From an uncultured Rhodocyclaceae bacterium (GTDB lineage Bacteria > Pseudomonadota > Gammaproteobacteria > Burkholderiales > Rhodocyclaceae): a stretch of 64,000 nucleotides of DNA. Both the position numbers and the translations under genes were made by a program. How positions within the stretch are numbered: position 1 is the first letter of the stretch; every line of letters starts with the position of its first letter. A model generated the notes under the pieces. It saw nothing but the letters and a program-made list of their open reading frames with translations, made no database searches and was not told where the DNA came from. Below are positions 28,729 through 37,382 of the stretch, one piece after another. The DNA lies in the NCBI GenBank assembly GCA_907163075.1, contig CAJQTY010000001.1:1364001-1428000 (forward strand), read 5' to 3'.

Positions 28729-30423
28729 TTACAGATCTTCGGCCAGAATCATGTCCGACAAGCCCTTGCCGGCCGCCACCATCGGGAATACGTTGGCTTC
28801 ACGGTCAGTGAGGATGTCGAGAAACACCAGATCGTTCTTGTGGTCGATGAACGCTTTTTTCAGAGCATCCTCGACATCCTCGGGCCGCTCGACACGAATG
28901 CCGACGTGGCCGTAAGCTTCGGCGAGTTTCACGAAGTCGGGCAAAGAATCCATGTAGGACTCCGAGTAACGGCTGCCGTAGAACATTTCCTGCCACTGGC
29001 GAACCATGCCGAGGTAACGGTTATTGAGGTTGATGATCTTGATCGGCAGACGGAACTGCTTGGCCGTCGAAAGCTCCTGAATGCACATCTGGATCGAACC
29101 TTCGCCGGTGACGCAAGCAACCTGCCGGTCAGGATTGGCCAAGGCAGCGCCCATTGCATAGGGCAGACCGACACCCATGGTGCCCAGTCCGCCCGAGTTC
29201 AGCCATCGACGCGGCTGGTCAAACTTGTAGTACTGCGCCGCCCACATCTGGTGCTGTCCGACATCGGACGTAACAATCGCGTTGCCACCGGTAACCTCAT
29301 AGAGCTTCTCGATCACGTACTGCGGCATGATGATGTCTTTCATCGCATACTTCATGCACTGCTTGGAACGCCAGCCGCCGATTTCCTCCCACCACGGGGC
29401 AATATCCGGCTTACCCGTTTCAGCCTCAATCAGTTTGATCATTTCGTCGAGCACATCCGGGACATTGCCGACGATCGGCACATCCACCCGAACACGCTTC
29501 GAAATCGACGACGGATCGATATCAACGTGGATGATCTTGCGCGGCAACGAGGCAAAATTCTCCGGATTGCCGATGACGCGATCGTCGAAACGCGCGCCGA
29601 CGGCGAGCAACACATCGCAATGCTGCATCGCCATATTGGCCTCAAGCGTGCCGTGCATGCCAGGCATGCCGAGGAACTGCGGGTCGGTCGCCGGGTAGGC
29701 GCCGAGCCCCATCAGCGTATTGGTGATCGGATAGCCAAGACGGCGCGTCAGCGCGGTCAACTGCTCCGCCGCGTTGGAAAGAATGACGCCGCCACCCGAG
29801 TAAATCATCGGCCGCTTGGCGCCGAGCAGCAGTTGCACAGCCTTCTTGATCTGTCCCAGATGCCCCTTGACGACCGGGTTATACGAACGCATCCGAATCT
29901 CTTTCGGGTACTCGAACTTGCACTTCGCGGCGGTAATGTCCTTCGGAATATCCACGACCACCGGACCAGGACGACCGCTATTGGCAATGTAGAATGCCTT
30001 TTTCATCGTCGTGGCGATGTCGCGCACATCCTTGATCAGGAAGTTGTGCTTGACGCAGGGGCGGGTAATGCCGACCGTATCGCACTCCTGGAACGCGTCC
30101 TGACCGATATAGTGCGTCGGCACCTGGCCGGTGATGACCACCAATGGAATCGAATCCATATAGGCGGTCGCAATGCCGGTAACGGCATTGGTCGCACCGG
30201 GGCCGGAAGTAACCAGCGCCACGCCGACCTTTTGCGTCGAACGTGCCAGGCCGTCAGCCGCGTGGACTGCCGCCTGCTCGTGGCGAACCAGAACATGCTT
30301 GACCTTGTCCTGCTTGAACAACTCGTCATAAATATGGAGGACCGACCCCCCCGGATAGCCGAATACATATTCGACCTTTTCTTCCTGCAGGCACCTGATT
30401 ACAATCTCCGCACCAGTCATCAT
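28729..30423 (-). CDS. ilvB: Acetolactate synthase large (catalytic) subunit
   Basis: 564 residues from MMTGAEIVIRCLQEE with GAGGG eight bases upstream; nine further codons upstream are open but unconserved. It is a thiamine diphosphate enzyme: the catalytic glutamate is in VLVRHEQAAVHAADG, the TPP-Mg motif is GEGSIQMCIQELSTAKQFRLP with NNRYLGMVRQWQ, and FAD-binding features are present. It forms acetolactate from two pyruvates, or acetohydroxybutyrate from pyruvate and 2-ketobutyrate. Confidence 0.97.
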   Translation of the reverse strand: MMTGAEIVIRCLQEEKVEYVFGYPGGSVLHIYDELFKQDKVKHVLVRHEQAAVHAADGLARSTQKVGVALVTSGPGATNAVTGIATAYMDSIPLVVITGQVPTHYIGQDAFQECDTVGITRPCVKHNFLIKDVRDIATTMKKAFYIANSGRPGPVVVDIPKDITAAKCKFEYPKEIRMRSYNPVVKGHLGQIKKAVQLLLGAKRPMIYSGGGVILSNAAEQLTALTRRLGYPITNTLMGLGAYPATDPQFLGMPGMHGTLEANMAMQHCDVLLAVGARFDDRVIGNPENFASLPRKIIHVDIDPSSISKRVRVDVPIVGNVPDVLDEMIKLIEAETGKPDIAPWWEEIGGWRSKQCMKYAMKDIIMPQYVIEKLYEVTGGNAIVTSDVGQHQMWAAQYYKFDQPRRWLNSGGLGTMGVGLPYAMGAALANPDRQVACVTGEGSIQMCIQELSTAKQFRLPIKIINLNNRYLGMVRQWQEMFYGSRYSESYMDSLPDFVKLAEAYGHVGIRVERPEDVEDALKKAFIDHKNDLVFLDILTDREANVFPMVAAGKGLSDMILAEDL

Positions 30424-30470
30424 GGTTATCGCCCTCGCCTTACCAAGCAAAATGTTCGAAAAAGCCTGTA

Positions 30471-30499
30471 ACGTTAAAGCCTAGACCTCTTTTGGTCAA
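30471..30499 (-). promoter_or_regulatory. Candidate promoter of the ilvBHC operon
   Basis: On the minus strand TTGACC (30499-30494), 17 bases, TAACGT (30476-30471), about 48 bases before the ilvB ATG. No long leader peptide or attenuator is visible between promoter and gene. A small hairpin GCCC-AAAC-GGGC followed by TATTTTTT (30507-30528, plus strand) lies just upstream and might insulate the following sigma-factor gene. Confidence 0.5.
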
Positions 30500-30563
30500 G
30501 ACTTCTGCCCAAACGGGCTATTTTTTGGGTTAGCATCCCCGGTCAATACCAAGGATCCCGATT

Positions 30564-31127
30564 CTGGCCAGCCAACGCGAACTGTCGGATTTTCTAGCCG
30601 CATCGGAGCGTCGCGCTTTCAAGCAGGCGATGTTTGCCGTGCGTAATGAAGAGTCAGCGCTCGATATCGTGCAGGACTCGATGATGAAGCTCGCCGAAAA
30701 ATATGGCGACCGCCCGGCTGAAGAACTGCCGATGCTGTTCCAGCGCATTATTCAGAACACGATTCGCGATTTCTACAGGCGCAGCAAGGTTCGCTCCCTG
30801 TGGACGACGCTGTTGTCCTCGTTTTCGTCCGGCGAGGAGGACGAGCAGGATCCGCTCGAAACGCTCGAAGTTGAATCGGGATCGTACACGCCCGACACGC
30901 CGGACGGCCAGTTGCAGCAATCTCAAGTCCTCGGGATTATCGAGACAGAGATAAAACTTCTACCAGCGCGTCAACGCGAAGCCTTTCTCATGCGTTACTG
31001 GGAAGACATGGACGTTGCGGAGACCGCATCCGCAATGGGCTGCTCAGAAGGCAGCGTGAAAACACACTGCTCGCGTGCCACGCACACGTTGGCGGCCGCT
31101 TTGAAAGCAAAAGGAATTGCGCTATGA
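30564..31127 (+). CDS. Sigma-70 family (ECF-like) RNA polymerase sigma factor, non-standard start codon
   Basis: About 187 residues. Region 2 (MFAVRNEESALDIVQDSMMKL, then RIIQNTIRDFYRR) and region 4 (LPARQREAFLMRYWEDMDVAETA followed by SVKTHCSRATHTL) are clear. Family similarity begins upstream of the first ATG (30630), at (L)ASQRELSDFLAASERRAFKQA, where the only candidate starts are CTG at 30564 or ATT at 30561, with AAGGA at 30551-30555. I use CTG. Starting at 30630 would remove the first helix of region 2. It overlaps the next gene by ATGA and forms a cluster with DUF3619, DUF3106 and RDD genes. Confidence 0.85.
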   Translation: MASQRELSDFLAASERRAFKQAMFAVRNEESALDIVQDSMMKLAEKYGDRPAEELPMLFQRIIQNTIRDFYRRSKVRSLWTTLLSSFSSGEEDEQDPLETLEVESGSYTPDTPDGQLQQSQVLGIIETEIKLLPARQREAFLMRYWEDMDVAETASAMGCSEGSVKTHCSRATHTLAAALKAKGIAL

Positions 31128-31501
31128 ACGAACAGCATCTTGCCTATAAAGTCAGGCAACACCTTAACCTTGGACTGCACGAACTGAGTCCCGAGATCAC
31201 CGATCGACTCGCGGCCGCCAGGCAGCAGGCCCTCGCCTGCCAAAAACAAACGGTAAGCCTGTCGGTACTCGCAGCGGCAGGGAGCTTCGTTCAGCACCAC
31301 TTTGACAACCTGCGCTTCAAACAACTGATCACTGCCCTTGTATTGCTCCTGTGCGTCGTCTTTTCCACGTTCTGGATTGCTGATGAACGCGTCACCGAGT
31401 TGGGAGCAATTGACAGCGCGCTGCTCGCCGATGATCTGCCAATTGGCGCATTCACCGACAAAGGCTTTGATGCATGGTTAAATCGCGCATCGTCGGAATA
31501 A
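31124..31501 (+). CDS. DUF3619 membrane protein, putative anti-sigma partner
   Basis: 125 residues: a cytoplasmic N-terminus (about 70 residues, KVRQHLNLGLHELSPEITDRLAAARQQAL), one transmembrane helix (LITALVLLLCVVFSTFWIA, about 72-90) and a short outer tail. Its position directly after and overlapping a sigma factor gene, plus this topology, suggests an anti-sigma factor-like role (inference); the family itself is uncharacterised. It overlaps the next gene by 28 bases. Confidence 0.82.
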   Translation: MNEQHLAYKVRQHLNLGLHELSPEITDRLAAARQQALACQKQTVSLSVLAAAGSFVQHHFDNLRFKQLITALVLLLCVVFSTFWIADERVTELGAIDSALLADDLPIGAFTDKGFDAWLNRASSE

Positions 31502-32103
31502 TTTTCAGTTGTGTATTGGCGGCTCCGGGCTTGGCGGCAACGTCGAGCCCGTCGCTCATTGCAACGCCGCCACAGCCAAAGTGGAGCGACTTGACTGTCC
31601 AGCAGAAGATCGTGCTCGCGCCGCTGAGCGACGACTGGGACTCCCTGGAATACTACCGTCAGAAGAAGTGGCTAGGTATTGCCACCCGCTTCTCGACGAT
31701 GCTGCCGGAAGAACAACGGCGCATTCAGGTGCAGATGCAGGCCTGGGACAAACTGACGCCGGAGGAGCGGCAGATCGCGCGCGAGAACTATAAAACGGCG
31801 AATCGACTTCCGGCGGAGAAAAAACAAGAACTCAAGCAAAAATGGGAAGAGTATTCCAGCCTGCCCGACGAGGAAAAAGAAAAATTGAAACAGCGGGCGG
31901 CGAGCAAGCCCGCTTCCAGCGCCATACCCAAACCCGGCCTTTCGTCAGCCGTCACGCCTGTGGTCCCGGCACCCGCGGTCTTGCCGAACCCGACTCCCTC
32001 GCCTGCGGCGCGGCTTACGCCCGCCGCACCAGCACCCGCACCGGAAACAACGACGCCTGCTGCTGCCGCGCCAACAGTCACTGACACGACGTCGAAACCC
32101 TGA
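31474..32103 (+). CDS. DUF3106 exported protein
   Basis: 209 residues with a signal peptide (1-22, ending GLAA), a helical DUF3106 core (KWSDLTVQQKIVLAPLSDDWDSL, followed by MLPEEQRRIQVQMQAWDKLTPEERQIAR) and a Pro/Ala-rich C-terminal tail of about 70 residues. The core, with repeated LTPEER/LPEEE motifs, resembles periplasmic stress or envelope proteins. Function unknown. Third gene of the sigma-factor cluster. Confidence 0.82.
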   Translation: MVKSRIVGIIFSCVLAAPGLAATSSPSLIATPPQPKWSDLTVQQKIVLAPLSDDWDSLEYYRQKKWLGIATRFSTMLPEEQRRIQVQMQAWDKLTPEERQIARENYKTANRLPAEKKQELKQKWEEYSSLPDEEKEKLKQRAASKPASSAIPKPGLSSAVTPVVPAPAVLPNPTPSPAARLTPAAPAPAPETTTPAAAAPTVTDTTSKP

Positions 32104-32531
32104 TGCCGGCTGCAGATCGTCTCAACTGCCCGGGAATCCTGCGCCGACTGGCCGGCATGTGCTACGAAATTCTCTTGCTGGCTGGCGTACTCGCCGTAAC
32201 CTTCGTTTTTCCGCACGTACTGATCGGCGCTTTTGCGCAACGCGTGGCAACGAGCACGGTGTTGTGGGCGCACCTCTTTCTCGTACTGCTCGCCTATTTC
32301 ATCTGGTTCTGGTGCAATGGCGGTCAAACTCTGGCCATGAAGACCTGGCGAATTCGTCTTGAAACGAGCACCGGGCTTCCCGTACGGCCAGCGCAAGCGC
32401 TCCTGCGCTATCTCCTCTGCTGGCCGAGCGTGATTCTGTGCGGCGTGGGCCTGTTCTGGGCCCTGCTCGACGACGACCGGCAGTTTCTGCACGACCGCCT
32501 GGCCGGCACCCGCCTTGTCACCGCCGGTTGA
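32103..32531 (+). CDS. RDD-family membrane protein
   Basis: 142 residues with three to four hydrophobic segments. LRRLAGMCYEILLLAGVLAV carries the family's Arg (the Asp is replaced by Glu), and GQTLAMKTWRIRLETSTG and DRQFLHDRLAGTRLV are the other RDD hallmarks. RDD proteins are thought to be small transporters or membrane accessory proteins. It follows DUF3106 with a one-base overlap and is convergent with lptG. Confidence 0.88.
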   Translation: MPAADRLNCPGILRRLAGMCYEILLLAGVLAVTFVFPHVLIGAFAQRVATSTVLWAHLFLVLLAYFIWFWCNGGQTLAMKTWRIRLETSTGLPVRPAQALLRYLLCWPSVILCGVGLFWALLDDDRQFLHDRLAGTRLVTAG

Positions 32532-32539
32532 AGCGCCGT

Positions 32540-33613
32540 TCAACGCCGTTCAACCCACCAGATCATCCCGGCCGCGGCGATCATGAACAGCGCCGAGGGC
32601 GCAACCGCGCTGACAACAGGGGACCAGCTATTGATCGCGCCAAGGTTGGAAAACAGGCCGTTGAGCATGTGGAAAAAAACACCGATCATCACTCCGGAAA
32701 AAATCTTCAGGCTGACGCCGCTAACCCGGTTATGGGTGTAGCCGAAAGGCAGGGCCAGCGCGACCATGACCAGCGCGGCCAAGGGATAAATCACTTTCTT
32801 CCACAAGGCAATGTCGTAGCGCTGCGTTTTCTGGTTGTTCTCGGCCAGATGCTGGATATATGCCGACAAGTGCAGCAGCGACATCCGTTCCGGCGCAACC
32901 ATCAGAACCGAAAGGATGTCGGGATTGAGCGCCGATTGCCACTCCATGTCCGGCATTTTGACAACCTCGGATCGTTCGCCATGGAGCACGGTCTGAACGA
33001 CGCCGGTCAGCCGCCATCGGGCTGGCGGCACATACACCCCTTCTGCCGCATCGGTGACTGAACGCAGTTTCGCGCCCGCGTCGAAGTCATAGATGCGAAT
33101 TCCCCGCAAGCGCGTGTCCGGCAGGACAAATTTCACGTTGATGAAACTGCGCTCATCCTTGACCCACAAACCACTGCGCAAGTCCTGTCCGACCGTCTTG
33201 CCTTTCTGCGTCAACCGCAACTGCTGTGCCGCCCGCTCGGAAGGCGGCGCAACCACTTCACCGATCAGGAAAGTCATCAGGGCGAAAACCGCCGCCACCT
33301 GGAACAAGCCTGAAAGCAGGTTTCGGGTCGACATCCCCGACGCGCGCAATACGGTGATTTCCGAATGCCTGGCCAGCGTCGACAAGGCATAGAGCGTCCC
33401 GATCAGGACGGCAATCGGCATCAGTTCATAAATGCGTCCCGGCATGCGCAAGGCCACAAAGGCCAGGGCATGGTGCAATTGATAGGAGCCCTGGCCGACA
33501 TTCGTGACCTCGGCGATCATGTCGAAGAAACTGAACAGGGCGAGAAATGCGACCAGTACCAGCAGTATCGCGCCGGAAACCTCGCGCGCCAGATATCGAC
33601 GGTAGACTCTCAT
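32540..33613 (-). CDS. lptG: LPS export ABC transporter permease LptG
   Basis: 357 residues from the ATG of MRVYRRYLAREVSGAILLVL. It has three membrane helices, a periplasmic jellyroll, and three more helices (KKVIYPLAALVMVALALPFGY and WSPVVSAVAPSALFMIAAAGMIWW). It extracts lipopolysaccharide from the inner membrane with LptF and LptB. The ATG overlaps the lptF stop (ATGA). The frame remains open upstream through lptF, which is coincidental. Confidence 0.94.
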   Translation of the reverse strand: MRVYRRYLAREVSGAILLVLVAFLALFSFFDMIAEVTNVGQGSYQLHHALAFVALRMPGRIYELMPIAVLIGTLYALSTLARHSEITVLRASGMSTRNLLSGLFQVAAVFALMTFLIGEVVAPPSERAAQQLRLTQKGKTVGQDLRSGLWVKDERSFINVKFVLPDTRLRGIRIYDFDAGAKLRSVTDAAEGVYVPPARWRLTGVVQTVLHGERSEVVKMPDMEWQSALNPDILSVLMVAPERMSLLHLSAYIQHLAENNQKTQRYDIALWKKVIYPLAALVMVALALPFGYTHNRVSGVSLKIFSGVMIGVFFHMLNGLFSNLGAINSWSPVVSAVAPSALFMIAAAGMIWWVERR

Positions 33614-34689
33614 CGGAAGAACCGCACAAAGGAGAACACCGCGATCCGCCGGAAGAAAAGCAGCGGCAGCAGACAGAGCATGAACAGATGGACGACCACC
33701 ACGCCGACCGCGAATGAAATCCGGCCGCTGGCCACCCAGGCCTGGCTGATGGTCATCAGATTGTTGTAAACAAGATAGGTAAACAGCGCCAGCAGCATGT
33801 TTGCCGAACGGCCTGCGCGCGGATTCACGAAGGAAAGCGGTATCGCCAGCAGCGCCAGTACGATGGCCGACAGCGGAACACCGAGGCGCCACAGCAACTC
33901 GGCCTGAAAGGCCGGCAGATCTTTGCTTATCAATTCCAGCGTCGGCATATTCTTCGGCGTCCGCTCGATCCCGCGCGCCTCCCTGGCCTCCAGACGGATG
34001 GCGTAGCGCGCGTATTCCAGAATACGGAACTCGGCCGAACCGGGCTCGATCTCGTAACGGCGACCGTTCTCCAAAACGATGAAGCGATCGCCATTTTCGG
34101 CAAATTCCTGATGGCCGGTGGCGGCCATTGTCACGCCCAGGCGCTGGTTCTGAACTGCAGTTACAAATACATTCTTGACGTAGCTCGCATCGTCGGCAAC
34201 CGCTTCGACGAAAATGACCCGGTCCCCTGAAGACGATTCCTGGAATGCGCCGGGAGAGGCCTGACCGGCGTCCTTGCGCGTATCGAGATTGCCCCGGTAC
34301 TCGGCACTCTGCGACAGCGCCCAGGGCGAAACGAAAAGCGACAGCCCGGCAATGGCAAAGACCAGCGGCAAGGAAAAAACCAGCACCGGTCGTATCCACG
34401 CGGCAAGCGACAGGCCGGACGAAAACCAGACCACCATCTCCGAGTCGCGATAACTGCGTGACAACGCCAGAAGGATGGCGATGAACGCCGATAGCGACAG
34501 CAAGGTCGGAATGTAATTGATCGCCGAAAAACCAAGCAGCGCGATCACCGCTTCCGGCGCAATCGAGCCTTGAGCCGCTTCGCCGAGGAAACGGATCAGT
34601 TGAGTCGTCAGCAGGATGGCGAAGAGGGCGACAAAAACGCCAGCCGCCGAATGGGTGAACTCGCGCCGGGCGGCACGCTGAAAGATCAT
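33610..34689 (-). CDS. lptF: LPS export ABC transporter permease LptF
   Basis: 359 residues; MIFQRAARREFTHSAAGVFVALFAILLTTQ is the typical LptF start, and LEARxARGIERTP plus the PLSFVNPRAGRSANMLLALF C-terminal helix are characteristic. With LptG it forms the heterodimeric channel of the Lpt bridge. Divergent from pepA, as in most proteobacteria. Confidence 0.94.
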   Translation of the reverse strand: MIFQRAARREFTHSAAGVFVALFAILLTTQLIRFLGEAAQGSIAPEAVIALLGFSAINYIPTLLSLSAFIAILLALSRSYRDSEMVVWFSSGLSLAAWIRPVLVFSLPLVFAIAGLSLFVSPWALSQSAEYRGNLDTRKDAGQASPGAFQESSSGDRVIFVEAVADDASYVKNVFVTAVQNQRLGVTMAATGHQEFAENGDRFIVLENGRRYEIEPGSAEFRILEYARYAIRLEAREARGIERTPKNMPTLELISKDLPAFQAELLWRLGVPLSAIVLALLAIPLSFVNPRAGRSANMLLALFTYLVYNNLMTISQAWVASGRISFAVGVVVVHLFMLCLLPLLFFRRIAVFSFVRFFR

Positions 34690-34692
34690 TTT

Positions 34693-34722
34693 TTGACTTT
34701 AACGAAAAACTGCAGTGATAAT
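34693..34722 (+). promoter_or_regulatory. Candidate promoter of pepA-holC
   Basis: TTGACT (34693-34698), 18 bases, GATAAT (34717-34722); the pepA start is 41 bases downstream. It lies in the lptF-pepA divergent interval only four bases from the lptF start codon. Confidence 0.55.
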
Positions 34723-34762
34723 CGGCGTTTGGTACGAAACCGCATTGTCTGAGGAGTAGCTA

Positions 34763-36259
34763 GTGGAATTTAGCATAAAAAGAACAAGCCCGGAAAAGCA
34801 ACGCAGTGCCTGCGTCGTCGTCGGCGTTTTCGAGTCGCGCAAATTGACGGGTGCCGCCGCGCTGATCGACGAAGCCGCAAACCACTATTTATCCGACATT
34901 GTCCGTCGCGGCGACATGGACGGGAAAGCCGGTTCGACGCGGCTATTGCACGATGTTCCATCCACCCGGTGCGACCGGGTGCTGCTGGTCGGGCTGGGCA
35001 AGGAAAAGGAATTCGGTGACAAGGAATACGGCGCCGCCATTCGGAGCGCGTTCAAGGCGCTGAACGAGACCGGAGCGGCCGACGGCACCCTGTTCCTGAC
35101 CGAAACCGGGGTCAAGAAACGCAGCCTGGCCTGGCGCATCCGGCAGGCGGCGATCATCGCCCAGGAAACGGCTTACCGTTTTGAACAGTTCAAGAGCAAG
35201 AGGAATGAAGTGCGTCATCCTCTGCGCAAGGTAATCTTTGCCATTGACCGCAGCGACGAGCTGGCCCTGGCCGAAGAGGCGCTGGCACAGGGGCTGGCCA
35301 TCGCCGAAGGCGTGGCCCTGGCGAGAAATCTCGGCAACCTGCCCGGCAACGTGTGCACCCCGGGCTACCTGGCTGAAACCGCCCTGGAACTGGCGCGGGA
35401 ACATGCGCTCGAGTGCCAGATCCTTGAACGCGCCAACATGGAAGCCCTGGGCATGCACTCGCTGCTTTCGGTGGCCAAGGGATCGCACCAGCCGCCGAAA
35501 CTGATCGTGCTGCACTACCTGGGCGGCGCGCAGGACGAGAAACCGCTGGTTCTGGTCGGCAAAGGCATCACCTTCGACTCCGGTGGCATTTCGCTGAAGC
35601 CGGGCCTGGAAATGGACGAGATGAAGTTCGACATGTGCGGCGCCGCCAGCGTCCTCGGAACGCTCAAGGCGGTGGCGCAGATGAAATTGCCGCTCAATCT
35701 GACGGTGCTCGTGCCGACCTCGGAAAACATGCCGGGTGGCGCGGCCAGCAAGCCTGGCGACATCGTCACCTCGATGTCCGGCCAGACGATCGAAATACTG
35801 AACACCGATGCCGAAGGCCGCCTGGTCCTCTGCGACGCGCTGACCTACGCTGAACGTTTCAAGCCGGAGACCGTGATCGACGTCGCCACCCTCACCGGCG
35901 CCTGCGTGATCGCCCTTGGCCACGTCGCTAGTGGCCTGTTCGCCAATCGCGAAGGGCTGGCGCGTGACCTGCTGCATGCCGGCGAGGAAGCGTACGACCG
36001 CGCCTGGCACCTGCCGCTATGGGACGAGTACCAGGACCTCCTGAAAAGCAACTTCGCCGACATGGCGAATATCGGCGGCCGTGCCGGGGGCAGCATCTCG
36101 GCCGCCTGCTTCCTCTCGCGCTTCACCGGGAAATTCGACTGGGCGCACCTCGACATTGCCGGCACCGCCTGGAAATCCGGCGCCGACAAGGGCGCCACCG
36201 GGCGCCCGGTACCGCTGCTCACGCACTACCTGCTAAAACGCGCCGGGAAGCTCATTTGA
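34763..36259 (+). CDS. pepA: Leucyl aminopeptidase (M17)
   Basis: 498 residues from a GTG start with GAGGAG seven bases upstream. The catalytic domain shows VGKGITFDSGGISLKPG (Lys and Asp metal ligands) and the M17 signature NTDAEGRLVL from 347. It removes N-terminal Leu and other residues, and in E. coli also acts as the Xer recombination accessory DNA-binding protein. Its stop overlaps the holC TTG start. Confidence 0.96.
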   Translation: MEFSIKRTSPEKQRSACVVVGVFESRKLTGAAALIDEAANHYLSDIVRRGDMDGKAGSTRLLHDVPSTRCDRVLLVGLGKEKEFGDKEYGAAIRSAFKALNETGAADGTLFLTETGVKKRSLAWRIRQAAIIAQETAYRFEQFKSKRNEVRHPLRKVIFAIDRSDELALAEEALAQGLAIAEGVALARNLGNLPGNVCTPGYLAETALELAREHALECQILERANMEALGMHSLLSVAKGSHQPPKLIVLHYLGGAQDEKPLVLVGKGITFDSGGISLKPGLEMDEMKFDMCGAASVLGTLKAVAQMKLPLNLTVLVPTSENMPGGAASKPGDIVTSMSGQTIEILNTDAEGRLVLCDALTYAERFKPETVIDVATLTGACVIALGHVASGLFANREGLARDLLHAGEEAYDRAWHLPLWDEYQDLLKSNFADMANIGGRAGGSISAACFLSRFTGKFDWAHLDIAGTAWKSGADKGATGRPVPLLTHYLLKRAGKLI

Positions 36260-36681
36260 CCCAGATATTTTTCTACCATAGCGCCGCCGACCGCATCGCC
36301 GCGGCCGCCGCGCTGATCGGCAAGGCCTATCTGCAAAGAAAGGCCTTGCTCGTGTACGCGCCCGACCCGGAGGTTTCCAGCACGCTCGACCGGCACCTGT
36401 GGATGCACCCGCCAACCGGCTTCGTCCCGCATGTGCGCAGCAACTCCCCGCTCGCCGCCGAAACCCCGGTGCTGATCGCCGACAATCTCGAATCACCGTC
36501 GCAGCACGAGCGGCTGTTCAATCTTTCCAGCGAGATCCCCGCCGGCTTTTCACGTTTCACCAGTGTCATTGAAGTCGTTGGCAAGCACGACGCAGAGCGC
36601 CTGGCTGGCCGTGAGCGCGTCAAGTTCTACAAGGATCGTGGCTACGAGATCAAGTATTTCGACCTCGCGGAGAAACACTGA
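36256..36681 (+). CDS. holC: DNA polymerase III chi subunit
   Basis: 141 residues from a TTG start (TQIFFYHSAADRIAAAAALI) overlapping the pepA stop by four bases. RKALLVYAPDPEVSSTLDRHLW and RERVKFYKDRGYEIKYFDL are HolC features. Chi connects the clamp loader to SSB. The frame is open upstream inside pepA, so the TTG is chosen by family length and coupling. Confidence 0.93.
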   Translation: MTQIFFYHSAADRIAAAAALIGKAYLQRKALLVYAPDPEVSSTLDRHLWMHPPTGFVPHVRSNSPLAAETPVLIADNLESPSQHERLFNLSSEIPAGFSRFTSVIEVVGKHDAERLAGRERVKFYKDRGYEIKYFDLAEKH

Positions 36682-37112
36682 TGACCGACTATTCCGATGT
36701 TGTCGAGCGCGCCGATTCGCTGATGCGGCGCCGGCGCAGTTTTGTCGCCACGCCGGTCAACAGGGTGGCAACGGAAGTGACCAGTGCGCCGACGCCGGTG
36801 ATTGAGGACGACGACCTGCCGGTACTGACCGAAGTCGTGTCCGCCGATGCCGCCGTATCGGAAGCCGTATCCAAGGCCGGGCCGGATCGCTTCGATGAAA
36901 CCCAGTTGTCGCTCATGGCCACCGAAATCGCCCATGCCATCGGTCAGCAACTGACCTCCGAACTCCCGTCCCTCCTTGAAAGCGCGCTGCTCAACGCCGG
37001 CGAAGAACTGCGCGCCGGCATCACCGCAACCATGGAAACGGTCCTGCGCGATTTCATCGCCCGGCGCAAGCAGCTTAGCCTCCCGCTCAACGACCCGGAC
37101 GCCGGCCACTAG
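36681..37112 (+). CDS. Small conserved protein following holC (DUF2486-like)
   Basis: 143 residues, acidic. An EDDDLPVLTEVV motif at residues about 41-52 resembles the 'xIPVLTEVV' motif of the DUF2486/hypothetical proteins found beside holC in betaproteobacteria; the C-terminal half is helical. No membrane or signal segment. It starts directly at the holC stop (ATGA). Function unknown. Confidence 0.75.
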   Translation: MTDYSDVVERADSLMRRRRSFVATPVNRVATEVTSAPTPVIEDDDLPVLTEVVSADAAVSEAVSKAGPDRFDETQLSLMATEIAHAIGQQLTSELPSLLESALLNAGEELRAGITATMETVLRDFIARRKQLSLPLNDPDAGH

Positions 37113-37283
37113 GCAGAACAGCCGCGCGGCGCACCCTGGCGCGAAGGGCAAAACTCCCGCACATGGCCACCGGGAGGTGTCGTTTCGTTGCTCGCGTCCC
37201 GTTGTTTCCGCATAATGGCATCAGCCATCAAGTTATTGTCGGAAAGTCCGATATGCTCAATGTATCGCGGAAATTTGAGATTC

Positions 37284-37323
37284 GTGTTTTTTTTAACACA
37301 CGGACTATAACTTAAGTCTTAAG
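37284..37323. promoter_or_regulatory. Candidate control region of the accessory export locus
   Basis: The AT-rich interval between the DUF2486-like gene and the GAF-HlyD gene contains GTGTT(T)6AACAC (37284-37299) and two CTTAAG hexamers one base apart (37311-37323), forming a 13-base near-palindrome. The latter may be an operator for the downstream operon. No promoter was recognised with confidence. The rest of 37113-37382 shows nothing else. Confidence 0.3.
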
Positions 37324-37382
37324 ATCATAGTGTTTGTTGTACAAATGCCAAGGGGCATGCAGTTGACCGAATACCCGTATCT

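Noticed and set aside
30507-30528. GCCC-AAAC-GGGC hairpin with T-run between ilvB and the sigma factor gene
   Set aside because: As a plus-strand terminator it has no upstream gene, and the stem is only four pairs. I could not support an attenuator for ilvB either, since no leader peptide was found.
32540-34399. A 619-codon minus-strand frame suggesting a longer LptG
   Set aside because: The part upstream of 33613 is lptF read in another frame; LptG begins at MRVYRRYLAREV.
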